DNA from: Clostridium chromiireducens
GTDB lineage: Bacteria; Bacillota; Clostridia; Clostridiales; Clostridiaceae
Direction: 5' to 3'
NCBI RefSeq assembly: GCF_002029255.1
Contig: NZ_MZGT01000015.1
Location: 21,362-85,361 of the forward strand
DNA: 64,000 nucleotides
Position 1 is the first letter of the stretch. Every line of letters starts with the position of its first letter. The notes beneath the pieces are model-generated. The model did not search any database, had not been told where the DNA came from, and saw nothing but the letters and a program-made list of their open reading frames with translations. Below, in pieces: positions 9,069-16,792 of the stretch. A program made the translations under genes and the position numbers.

Positions 9069-10148
9069 ATGAAATCATTATTTGATGGAACACAATTTGG
9101 AACGCTTAAATTAAAAAACAGATTTTTTCGTTCCGCTACTTATGAAGGCATGGCAGATGAAAAAGGGCATGTTACAGAGGAATTATTTAAAGTATATGAG
9201 AATTTAGCTAAAGGAGGTGTTGGTACTATAATTACAGGCATAACAGCTGTAACTGATTTAGAAGAATTTATTCCAGGTCAAATGGGGATTTATGACGATT
9301 CATTTATTGATGAGTATAAAAGAATTATTGGAGTAGCTCACAAATATAATACAAATATTATTCTTCAGGCTGGAGCAGCTGGTACGCAGACTATTAAAAA
9401 TGAAGAAAAAATCATGTGGGGGCCAGGTAATGAGATAGATTTAGGATATAAAAATACTCCACAAGAAATGACTTTAGAAGAAATTAATTATGTACAGAAA
9501 GCTTTTGCAGATGCAGCACTTAGAGCTAAAAAGGCTGGATTTGATGGTATTCAAATACATGCGGCACATGGATATTTACTTAGTAAATTTTTAACACCTT
9601 ATTATAATACGAGAACTGATGAATACGGTGGAGATATTGAGAATAGAGCTAGAATGATTTTAGAAACTTATCAAAGAATGCGTGATATAGTTGGCGATGA
9701 ATATCCTATATTAATTAAAATCAATAGTGAAGATTTTATGGAACAAGGCATGACTTTTGAGGAATGTAAATATGTATGTAGAAAACTTGAAGAATTAGGA
9801 ATAGACGCTATAGAAATTAGTGGGGGCAGCTTGTCATCACGTCCAAATGAAAGCTATTCTAGAAAAATAGCAAAGGGTGAAGATCCTTATTATATCACTT
9901 ATGCTGAAAAGATAAAAGCTCAAGTGAGAATTCCAATTATTTCTGTTGGTGGAATTCGTGATTTTACGGCATTAACAAAGACTTTAAACGAAAATTCAAT
10001 TGATTATTATGCACTAAGCAGACCGCTTATATGTGAAAGCAATCTTATAAATCGTTGGTATGAGGGAGAAATAGAACCAGCAAAATGTATATCTTGTGGC
10101 AAGTGTTCAGGATTTGGTAAAACTATATGTATTTTTAATAAAAGATGA
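9069..10148 (+). CDS. NADH:flavin oxidoreductase, Old Yellow Enzyme family
   Basis: This is a TIM-barrel FMN enzyme that reduces C=C bonds of activated alkenes, or other electrophiles, with NAD(P)H. The family segment HAAHGYLLSKFLTPYYNTR is present, as are IKINSEDF and the C-terminal phosphate-binding YYALSRPLI. A cysteine-containing tail CISCGKC follows, which recalls the short cysteine motif of the Fe-S subfamily but is incomplete. I start at ATG 9069, ten bases after GGGAG; the ATG at 9036 falls inside the operator palindrome and has no binding site. The length is 359 residues. The next gene is a MarR regulator, the usual arrangement for OYE genes induced by electrophiles. Confidence 0.9.
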   Translation: MKSLFDGTQFGTLKLKNRFFRSATYEGMADEKGHVTEELFKVYENLAKGGVGTIITGITAVTDLEEFIPGQMGIYDDSFIDEYKRIIGVAHKYNTNIILQAGAAGTQTIKNEEKIMWGPGNEIDLGYKNTPQEMTLEEINYVQKAFADAALRAKKAGFDGIQIHAAHGYLLSKFLTPYYNTRTDEYGGDIENRARMILETYQRMRDIVGDEYPILIKINSEDFMEQGMTFEECKYVCRKLEELGIDAIEISGGSLSSRPNESYSRKIAKGEDPYYITYAEKIKAQVRIPIISVGGIRDFTALTKTLNENSIDYYALSRPLICESNLINRWYEGEIEPAKCISCGKCSGFGKTICIFNKR

Positions 10149-10168
10149 TATAGATATAAGGATGATTT

Positions 10169-10186
10169 TATAGTGCATATACTATA
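10169..10186. promoter_or_regulatory. Near-palindrome after flavin reductase gene
   Basis: TATAGTGCATATACTATA has 7-bp perfect arms around a GCAT centre and shares GCATATAC with the operator candidate at 8969. It could be a weaker operator for the following marR-like gene or a short hairpin. Confidence 0.3.
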
Positions 10187-10255
10187 AAGATCATGTAATT
10201 AAGATATCACTTGTTTTACAGAGAATTAGATTATTGTGAGTAATTTGTAATAGCC

Positions 10256-10285
10256 TTGACAATAAGAATTGCGATAGATTACTAT
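10256..10285 (+). promoter_or_regulatory. Promoter of MarR-family gene
   Basis: TTGACA (10256-10261) and TACTAT (10280-10285) are 18 bases apart and lie about 37 bases before the start codon of the regulator. Confidence 0.55.
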
Positions 10286-10322
10286 ATGTTTATTCAGAGA
10301 TTTTGACGGAGGTATATCATTT

Positions 10323-10778
10323 ATGTCTAATTTAAAAAAAATTGAAAATGTAAAAAGTTGTGTTTGTAGAAATCTGCGTATGACAACAAGAATCACTACT
10401 CAATATTTTGATCAAATTTTTCAAACTGTTGGAATACCAGCAGCCCAGTTTTCGTTATTATCAGATATAGCGTCTCGTGAGAACGTTACCATAACTGAGT
10501 TAGCAGAGATATTATTAATGGATCAAACTACTGTAACACGAAACATTGAAATACTTAGAAAAAAGGGATATGTACTTGTTAGAACAGATGATAATGATTC
10601 AAGAAGGAAATGTATCTCTATAAGTGATAGCGGATTGCAGAAACTTAATGAAGCAATGCCAAAATGGAATGAAGTGCAGACCTTGATTGAGCAAGAAATT
10701 GGGACAGAAAAACTTGAAGAATTTTTAAAAACATTAGCGCAAATACAAAAATTTATTAATAAAGTTTCTACACCATAA
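10323..10778 (+). CDS. MarR-family transcriptional regulator
   Basis: The 151-residue protein has the MarR winged-helix pattern: an N-terminal dimer helix, the recognition region ITELAEILLMDQTTVTRNIEILRKKGYV (about 57-84), the wing DDNDSRRKCISISDSG and a C-terminal dimer helix. Cysteines near the N-terminus (SCVCRN) could serve redox or metal sensing, though this is not established. GGAGG lies 10 bases before the ATG. It sits between the flavin reductase gene and the QueG-like gene, both preceded by palindromes with the same core, so it probably represses both and senses an electrophile or quinone. Confidence 0.9.
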   Translation: MSNLKKIENVKSCVCRNLRMTTRITTQYFDQIFQTVGIPAAQFSLLSDIASRENVTITELAEILLMDQTTVTRNIEILRKKGYVLVRTDDNDSRRKCISISDSGLQKLNEAMPKWNEVQTLIEQEIGTEKLEEFLKTLAQIQKFINKVSTP

Positions 10779-10810
10779 TCTATAGCCTATTTATGGCTAG
10801 TAGAAACTTT
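10761..10810. terminator. Hairpin overlapping end of marR-like gene
   Basis: AAAGTTTCTAC (10761-10771) pairs perfectly with GTAGAAACTTT (10800-10810), with an inner AGCC/GGCT stem. No clear T-run follows, so termination is possible but not certain. The left arm overlaps the last codons of the gene. Confidence 0.45.
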
Positions 10811-11089
10811 AATTAAATTCTAACTTGCAATTCATAAATATCTTTCATAATGTGAAATTAATAACTTAAGTATAGAACAACTAGTATATGTGTCTCTTGA
10901 ATTTAAATTTATTAAAGAATTAAGGCTTTGATAAAAATAAACATGTATATACATGTTTGCGATGCAATATTACGAACATATGTATTAAAACAACCATGTA
11001 AATAAAATAGATTAATCAGTTGTTAATAGCGGTTTAGTTATAAATCAAAAAAATAAAAATTAATAATATAGGAAAGGGTTGTTAAACAA
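10811..11089. other. Intergenic region before QueG-like gene
   Basis: This AT-rich spacer carries the large perfect palindrome at 10939-10958 (next entry). No coding sequence is seen. Confidence 0.5.
10939..10958. promoter_or_regulatory. 20-bp perfect palindrome, operator candidate
   Basis: The sequence is AAACATG followed by TATATA and CATGTTT, a perfect 20-bp palindrome. It contains the same 12-bp core ATGTATATACAT as the site in front of the flavin reductase gene. It lies about 130 bases upstream of the QueG-like gene. Confidence 0.55.
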
Positions 11090-12118
11090 ATGAATACACT
11101 AGCATTACAAATAAAAAATGCAGCATTAGAGTTAGGATATGAAAAATGCGGAATTATTAAAATGTCAGATATATATGGATATAAGGAAAAACTTGAAGAA
11201 CGAATAGAGAGAACACCAGAGGCTAAAGGTTTTTTTCAGAGTCAATACCGTTTTGTAAATGCTCAAGAGACATTCCCATGGGCAAAATCTATTGTTATTT
11301 GCATAAGAAGGTATGGGAAATATGATATTCCAGAGCATCTAAAGGGAGTAATTGCAAAGTATTATTTAGTTGATAGTAGAACTGATGAAAATTCAAAAGA
11401 TTTTCAAGATAGCTTGAAATTTGAAAAGTACATGCGAGAACTTGGAATTAGAGCAGAAACTGAACGAAAATTTGGTTTGACTGCGTTACGTTGGGCAGCT
11501 ATGAAAGCTGGACTTGGAATGGTTCGTAGAAATAATTTCTTCTATACTGAAAATGGTTCATGGTTATACTTAGAGGCCTGGTTAATTGATGAGGAATTAG
11601 AGTTAATTGAAACACCAAATTTAAGACCTTGTTCTGATAAATGTAATTTATGCATTAAAGCTTGCCCTTCAGCTTCATTATCACAGCCATACACTATGAG
11701 CCCGATTGCATGTGTATCCTGCATAACTACATTTACGGGAAGAGACATGCCTAATGAAAAATATAGAGAAGAAGTTGGGGATTGGGTCTATGGATGTGAT
11801 GTGTGTCAAGATGTTTGCCCTATGAATATAAAGCGCTGGAGTGAAACAGAAGAATTTCCTAATTTAGCGGAGTTAAGTCAGAAAATATCATTAGAAAAAA
11901 TAATTAAAATGGATTATGACTTTTTAGAAAATGTAATGCAGCCAAAGTTTTGGTACATACCAAAACAAGATGTTTGGAAATGGAAAGTTAATACTATAAA
12001 TGCAATGGTGAATAATTACAAAGAACAATATAAAGAAAGCATTTATGAAGCTTGTAAAGATAGTCATGAAAAAGTTAGGGAAATGGCTGAGTGGGCAATT
12101 AGTAAATTAAATATATAA
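11090..12118 (+). CDS. QueG-like double [4Fe-4S] cluster reductase
   Basis: The 342-residue protein resembles epoxyqueuosine reductase QueG and related cobalamin/Fe-S enzymes. The C-terminal half has two ferredoxin-like cysteine groups: CSDKCNLCIKACP, then C...C with YGCDVCQDVCPMN (about 180-245). The upstream segment ALRWAAMKAGLGMVRRNNFFY recalls the QueG cobalamin-binding region AGLGWIGKN, but the Gly-Lys-Asn is changed to Arg-Arg-Asn. The C-terminal HEAT-like tail of QueG is present in short form. It could be a QueG paralogue with another substrate, because its context (MarR, flavin reductase, exporter) suggests detoxification rather than tRNA modification. A weak AAAGGG site precedes the ATG. 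Confidence 0.7.
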   Translation: MNTLALQIKNAALELGYEKCGIIKMSDIYGYKEKLEERIERTPEAKGFFQSQYRFVNAQETFPWAKSIVICIRRYGKYDIPEHLKGVIAKYYLVDSRTDENSKDFQDSLKFEKYMRELGIRAETERKFGLTALRWAAMKAGLGMVRRNNFFYTENGSWLYLEAWLIDEELELIETPNLRPCSDKCNLCIKACPSASLSQPYTMSPIACVSCITTFTGRDMPNEKYREEVGDWVYGCDVCQDVCPMNIKRWSETEEFPNLAELSQKISLEKIIKMDYDFLENVMQPKFWYIPKQDVWKWKVNTINAMVNNYKEQYKESIYEACKDSHEKVREMAEWAISKLNI

Positions 12119-12156
12119 AAGAGGTTTTAGGAAAAGAAGCATTTATCCAATAAAAT

Positions 12157-12321
12157 ATGGAGGTATCTTGCGGAGCTTGCATCAAAAGATGTCCTGTAAA
12201 TGCTATTTCTGAAAATGGGCATGATAAGGTGAAAGTAGATGCGCACAATGAATTTGGTGTTTCACAGTGCAGCTTGTGTCAAACAAAAGTGCCTTGTGAA
12301 TTTAAAAATCCGATTAGATAA
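12157..12321 (+). pseudogene. C-terminal remnant of Fe-S (QueG-like) protein
   Basis: A 54-codon frame reads MEVSCGACIKRCPVNAIS and ends with CSLCQTKVPCEFKNPIR. It carries a ferredoxin CxxCxxxCP motif and the second cysteine set found at the C-terminus of QueG-like Fe-S proteins. It has an in-frame stop just upstream and no convincing ribosome binding site of its own. It therefore looks like the tail of a lost gene related to the intact neighbour. Expression as a mini-ferredoxin cannot be excluded. Confidence 0.6.
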
Positions 12322-12404
12322 TCAGTAAACTTATGGTGAATTATTTAATAATATAAACATATGAAATAATTAAACATAGCAAGTGGGGGATGTGATTTTT
12401 TATA

Positions 12405-13829
12405 ATGGAAAAGTGCAATAAAGGTGTATATAAAAACAGATGGATAATATTAGCCGTTGTAGTGTTACTTCCGTTTATGGGGACCCTTGATAGTACTATA
12501 GTAAATGTAGCACTTCCGGTAATGGTTAATATATTTTGTGTAAATATGTCTTCAATTCAGTTAATAGTAATTTGTTATCTTATAACAATAGTCAGCACAA
12601 TCTTATTGTTTGGAAGATTAGGAGATATAAAGGGAAAATCTATAGTATTTAATTTTGGATTATTAGTATTTACTTTAGGCTCATTATTATGTGCTTTATC
12701 GGAAAATTTTACTTACTTAGTGTTATTTAGAATAATTCAAGCAATAGGAGCTTCGGCAGCTATGGCAAATAATCAAGGGATAATAACTCAAGTTTTTCCA
12801 CCGAATGAGAGGGGAAGAGCCCTCGGTATTTCGGGAACCTTTTTGGCTCTTGGTACAATGATTGGACCGCCACTTGGGGGAGTTATAATTTCTTATTTAA
12901 GCTGGCATTATATATTTCTAATAAATATTCCGGTTGGGATAATTGCAGTAGTAATCGGATTTAAAGTATTGCCACGTAAGATAAATGAAGTGGATGAAGA
13001 TATTGATTTTACTGGAGCAATAATTTTGGGGTTAAGTGTTGTATTATTGTTTTACGCTCTTATAGCTGGACAAACCGTTGGATATGAAAATAATAAGGTT
13101 ATCGCTTGCTTTATTGCAGCAATCATTTTATTTATTATTTTTGTACGTAAAGAAAGGAAATTAAAATACCCACTTTTAGATCTATCTTTGTTTAAAAACT
13201 CTCTTTTTTCAGTAGGTATACTATGTACGTTCATATGCTATGCATCAATAAATAGTAATAATATTGTCCAACCTTTTTATCTTGAAAATGTTTTGAAAAT
13301 GACTCCCAGCTTTGCGGGAATAATTATGATGATATCTCCTATAATGATAACAATAATATCACCTTTTAGTGGTTATCTATCAGATAAAATAGGTTCAGAA
13401 TTTTTAACATTTTTGGGATTAATACTAATAGGAATTGGAATGAGTCTAATGGCTACCTTAAGCGAAACATCAACTATTCAAGAATTAATTGTCTATATAA
13501 TTTTTATAGCTGTAGGAAATGGATTATTTTTACCGCCTAATAATTCTTTAGTAATGTCTTCAGCTCCTAGTGATAAATTAGGTATTGCTGGAAGTATAAA
13601 TGCTTTTGTTAGAAATTTAGGACAATCATCTGGAGTCGCAATGGCGACAATGCTTTTATATTCTTTCATGAGTGTGAAAATGGGAGAGAAGGTATTTGGT
13701 TATGTAGAAGGCAGAAATGATGTTTTTATGTTTGGAATGAAATATGTTTATATAAGTGCAGCAGTTATATGTTTTATTGGAGTTATAGTAACGGCCATAA
13801 GATTAAAAAATAAAAAGTTTCAGAAATAG
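12405..13829 (+). CDS. MFS drug exporter, DHA2 (EmrB/QacA) family
   Basis: The 474-residue membrane protein has about 14 hydrophobic segments, which is diagnostic for the DHA2 group of proton-driven multidrug exporters. Motif D1-like LDSTIVNVALPVM lies in the first helix, motif A (GRLGDIKGKS) in loop 2-3, and motif C (GPPLGGVIISYLSWHYIFLINIPVG) in helix 5. It follows the redox-detoxification genes and is closed by its own strong terminator. A GGGGGA stretch lies 14 bases before the ATG, a rather long spacing; no better in-frame start is present. The substrate cannot be told from sequence. Confidence 0.9.
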   Translation: MEKCNKGVYKNRWIILAVVVLLPFMGTLDSTIVNVALPVMVNIFCVNMSSIQLIVICYLITIVSTILLFGRLGDIKGKSIVFNFGLLVFTLGSLLCALSENFTYLVLFRIIQAIGASAAMANNQGIITQVFPPNERGRALGISGTFLALGTMIGPPLGGVIISYLSWHYIFLINIPVGIIAVVIGFKVLPRKINEVDEDIDFTGAIILGLSVVLLFYALIAGQTVGYENNKVIACFIAAIILFIIFVRKERKLKYPLLDLSLFKNSLFSVGILCTFICYASINSNNIVQPFYLENVLKMTPSFAGIIMMISPIMITIISPFSGYLSDKIGSEFLTFLGLILIGIGMSLMATLSETSTIQELIVYIIFIAVGNGLFLPPNNSLVMSSAPSDKLGIAGSINAFVRNLGQSSGVAMATMLLYSFMSVKMGEKVFGYVEGRNDVFMFGMKYVYISAAVICFIGVIVTAIRLKNKKFQK

Positions 13830-13837
13830 ATAAAAGT

Positions 13838-13883
13838 GAGCAGATTTTTTAGCATGTGCTACAAGAGAATCTGCTCTTTTTTT
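13838..13883 (+). terminator. Rho-independent terminator of MFS gene
   Basis: GAGCAGATT (13838-13846) pairs with AATCTGCTC (13868-13876), followed directly by seven T. Confidence 0.9.
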
Positions 13884-14001
13884 AGGGAGTTTTCAGAGGT
13901 ATTTAAGTCTCATATTGTATTGATAGCAATTGAACTAATTAGATTTTTCCACAAAAATTTTTACGCAATATTAATTTAACTTAAAATGAATTTATTTTTA
14001 A

Positions 14002-14030
14002 TTGACTTTTAATGTAATATTAACTACAAT
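14002..14030 (+). promoter_or_regulatory. Promoter of FIST-chemoreceptor pair
   Basis: TTGACT (14002-14007), a 17-base spacer and TACAAT (14025-14030) form a good housekeeping promoter about 105 bases before the FIST gene. The rest of 13884-14134 shows only AT-rich spacer. Confidence 0.65.
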
Positions 14031-14134
14031 TAACTTCGAATACCAGATTTATAAAGTTGTCGAGTGATTAAATAAAAAATAGAAAACGTTAAATATATGC
14101 AAAAACATATATTATATTGTAGAAGGTGATAAGT

Positions 14135-15235
14135 ATGAATTATAAAGTGGGCAAAAGTTCAAAAAGAGATTTAAGTGATGCAGTATCAGAGGCTACAGCT
14201 GGACTTAAATCCCCTAAGTTAATATTATTTTTTTCTGATGTCAAGAATTTTGAAACTTACACAATAAAAATAAGGGATAAATTTGAAAACAGTATCATTC
14301 TTGGTTCAACAACATTTGCAGGATTTTGCAGGGATGGAGCTTTTAAAGATACGTTGCTTGTAATGGGAATCGAAGATGGAATTGAATGCTATGCGGATGT
14401 TTTAGAAGAGGTAGATAAATACCCACTAAAATATATTGATAGGGTAAATAACTGTATTGATAAATTTAATAATATAACTAATACAGTGTGTTTTGAAATA
14501 TCTACAGCTTTGATTAGCTGCGAAGAATTAGTTTTATCTACATTGAATTCCGTACTATCAGAAAAGAATATTCCATTATTTGGAGGTTCTGCAGGGGATC
14601 AGGGTAAAGCTGAAAGAACAATAATTTCTTTTAATGGTACAATATATGAAAATGCATGTGCTTTTGTAATAATAAAAAATTTGAATGGCAAAATTAAGTT
14701 ATATAGAGAAAATATCTATAAGCCGACTAAACATTATTTTACTGCAACAAAAGTTGACGTAAGAAATCGTATAGTATATGAATATGATAATAAGCCAGCT
14801 GCAAAAGTAACGGCTGAAGCTTTAAATACAACGCTTGAAAATCTTCCTAAATATTTAGATAGTTATCCTCTCGGAAGAATTATTGGAAGCGATATGTATA
14901 TTACTGCAAATCAAATGGTCACTGAGGGAAATGGAATGTCATATCATGCAAGAGTTTATAATAATTCAAAAATGGTGCTTTTAGAACCTGATGATTACAA
15001 GAATGTAATTAGTGAAACAATAGAAAAAGTAAAAAAAGATGTACCAAATCCATCGTTAGCCATTATGATAAATTGTTTAGCAAGATCTATGCTTTTTGAA
15101 AATGATGGGTATTTAAATGAATTTGCTAAAAAAATGAGCAATGCCCTAGGTAATTATATTGGATTTGCAGGTTACGGAGAACAGCTTAATGAACAGCATT
15201 TTAATCAAACTATGGTTCTTGCTGTATTTGAATAG
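14135..15235 (+). CDS. FIST-domain sensory protein
   Basis: The 366-residue soluble protein has FIST_N (about 25-200, with the GSTTFAGFCRDGAF strand-turn region and LFGGSAGDQG) followed by FIST_C (about 210-360). FIST domains are ligand-sensing modules, thought to bind small molecules such as amino acids, and are usually linked to chemoreceptors, histidine kinases or cyclic-di-GMP enzymes. I use ATG 14135, eight bases after AGAAGG; the GTG at 14126 overlaps that site. The downstream soluble chemoreceptor starts 15 bases after the stop, so the pair probably forms one signalling unit, with FIST as the detached sensor. Confidence 0.85.
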   Translation: MNYKVGKSSKRDLSDAVSEATAGLKSPKLILFFSDVKNFETYTIKIRDKFENSIILGSTTFAGFCRDGAFKDTLLVMGIEDGIECYADVLEEVDKYPLKYIDRVNNCIDKFNNITNTVCFEISTALISCEELVLSTLNSVLSEKNIPLFGGSAGDQGKAERTIISFNGTIYENACAFVIIKNLNGKIKLYRENIYKPTKHYFTATKVDVRNRIVYEYDNKPAAKVTAEALNTTLENLPKYLDSYPLGRIIGSDMYITANQMVTEGNGMSYHARVYNNSKMVLLEPDDYKNVISETIEKVKKDVPNPSLAIMINCLARSMLFENDGYLNEFAKKMSNALGNYIGFAGYGEQLNEQHFNQTMVLAVFE

Positions 15236-15250
15236 ATGAGGTAAAAAGAT

Positions 15251-16234
15251 ATGAAGTGGTTTAAATTAAGGAAAAATAAAGATGTTAATTCAGATGGACA
15301 AGTAAATTTAAAAGTAGAGCAAGGCAAAATAGTAGAAACAGAACAAGCTGTTGATTATGATAAGTATATCAACTTTGGAGTTTTACATATAGAAAAAAAA
15401 TTTGGAGAGTTTATGGATGAGGAGGTTAAAGTAACTCAATCTATTGACGATATTAACAATACATATCTAAAGATAAACAATATACAAGATATGATTAATA
15501 ACATAGATTCAAATTTTAATGATTTTAGCCAATATGCTAATAAGATTGATGGGGTTATTAATCGTTCTGAAGTAGCTGTTAAACAAGCAGATGATAAGAT
15601 GGAATCATTAGCAGATAAAATAAATGGGACATGCAATCAGCTTGATTTAATTACTCAATCATTCCATACGTTGGAAAATAATTCGAGAAGTATTCAAGAT
15701 ATGTCAAAAAGTATAACTGACATAGCAAGCAGTACGAATCTTTTGGCGCTAAATGCATCAATTGAAGCAGCCAGAGCAGGAGAGGCTGGTAGAGGATTTG
15801 CTGTAGTTGCAGACGAAATAAGAAAATTATCATCGTCAACAACCGAATTAGTAAGTGGAATTGATAAAAGTGTAAGTGAATTATATGAAAGTATAGATTC
15901 ATTAAGAGAAGAAATCAGAAATTCTAAGGCGGCAATTAATGAAAATTTTGAATATGCACAAAATGTTAAGAAAGATTTTAAACAAGTAACTGATTGTACA
16001 GATGAAGTAAAAGACTTTACTAAACATATAATTACAGGAATTGAACGATCAAGCTCTGAAATTAATGAAGCAGCAACAGGAGTAGGTTCTGTAGCTGAGC
16101 TTGTTACTTCCTTTGGTAACAAGTTAGATAAATTAAATCTAAGAATGAGTTCAAGATCAATTATTATTTGTGATATTATTAACTTCTTAAATCAGATTGA
16201 AAACTTATTGGCTGATTCACTAAGTAAAAAATAA
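15251..16234 (+). CDS. Soluble methyl-accepting chemotaxis-type signalling protein
   Basis: The 327-residue protein has no membrane segment or sensor domain. It has a long coiled coil and the conserved MCP hairpin tip at about 155-195: [20 protein letters not shown], then [16 protein letters not shown]. That tip binds CheA and CheW. The N-terminal 90 residues are unassigned and polar. It is co-transcribed with the FIST gene 15 bases upstream and probably receives its input from that protein. The target kinase could be the normal chemotaxis CheA or the CheA-like end of the giant kinase at 867-6815, which is speculative. A TGAGG site precedes the ATG. Confidence 0.9.
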   Translation: MKWFKLRKNKDVNSDGQVNLKVEQGKIVETEQAVDYDKYINFGVLHIEKKFGEFMDEEVKVTQSIDDINNTYLKINNIQDMINNIDSNFNDFSQYANKIDGVINRSEVAVKQADDKMESLADKINGTCNQLDLITQSFHTLENNSRSIQDMSKSITDIASSTNLLALNASIEAARAGEAGRGFAVVADEIRKLSSSTTELVSGIDKSVSELYESIDSLREEIRNSKAAINENFEYAQNVKKDFKQVTDCTDEVKDFTKHIITGIERSSSEINEAATGVGSVAELVTSFGNKLDKLNLRMSSRSIIICDIINFLNQIENLLADSLSKK

Positions 16235-16272
16235 TATGTCTTTATGCAGTAAAGCGGAAATTAAGTTAATAA

Positions 16273-16307
16273 AAGACTAGTTACTCTATCACAAAGTAAC
16301 TAGTCTT
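16273..16307. terminator. Strong hairpin after chemoreceptor gene
   Basis: A 13-bp perfect stem (AAGACTAGTTACT with AGTAACTAGTCTT) has a 9-base loop. The plus-strand tail is only weakly T-rich; the minus-strand tail is TTTTATTAA. It may stop transcription from both sides. Confidence 0.6.
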
Positions 16308-16362
16308 AAGATATATCATCCAATAGATTAACTAAACTATTCTATAGTATAAATTAGTTACA

Positions 16363-16608
16363 TTAGCTATCGCAGCCAAGTCCTAAATATCTAGAAGAAT
16401 ACCCCCGGCCTTAACCTGAAACATATCCGCTGACATCTACCGCTGTGCATGCCCCTCTAGTGAATGGGTACTCTTTCGAAGAAATGAAATTATAAAGTGT
16501 AGTATTGTTAACTCCTCCGTGGATGGTAACAGTATTTTTTATATAATCTATTTTAATTTTGTTTAATTTACTTATATCCTAAGGAACTACAAAGAATCTT
16601 CTGTGAAA
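16363..16608 (-). pseudogene. Decayed coding relic of unknown family
   Basis: One minus-strand frame keeps protein-like composition: KNTVTIHGGVNNTTLYNF, then ISSKEYPFTRGACTAVDVSG, then GRGYSSRYLGLGCDS. It is broken by TAG at 16579-16581 and TAA at 16411-16413 and has no usable start. Its base composition (for example CCCCCGGCC at 16402-16410) is richer in GC than its surroundings. I do not recognise the family. The relic reading is inferred from the coherent frame across two stops. Confidence 0.4.
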
Positions 16609-16609
16609 A

Positions 16610-16659
16610 TATTTTTATAGTTATATATGAAAAAGTATTTATATATAACTATAAAAATA
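16610..16659. repeat. 19-bp perfect inverted repeat
   Basis: Arms at 16610-16628 (TATTTTTATAGTTATATAT) and 16641-16659 are exact reverse complements around a 12-base loop. There is no G+C clamp and no T-run, so it is not a standard terminator. It abuts the decayed relic. Confidence 0.7.
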
Positions 16660-16792
16660 GTAAAATATATAAATATTTATAGGAAATATAAGCGTTTGAG
16701 AATGTTGATTAAATTTTATGCTCAGTACTTAGCTAAGTTTTTCACTAGCAGTAAAATAAATATAAATTAAAGTTTTTGGAGGGATAAAAAGT

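Larger units (their letters stand above)
16308..16792. other. Intergenic region with gene relic and long palindrome
   Basis: The 485 bases before the amidohydrolase gene contain a decayed minus-strand coding relic (16363-16608) directly bordered by a 19-bp perfect inverted repeat (16610-16659). Both are listed separately. Confidence 0.6.
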
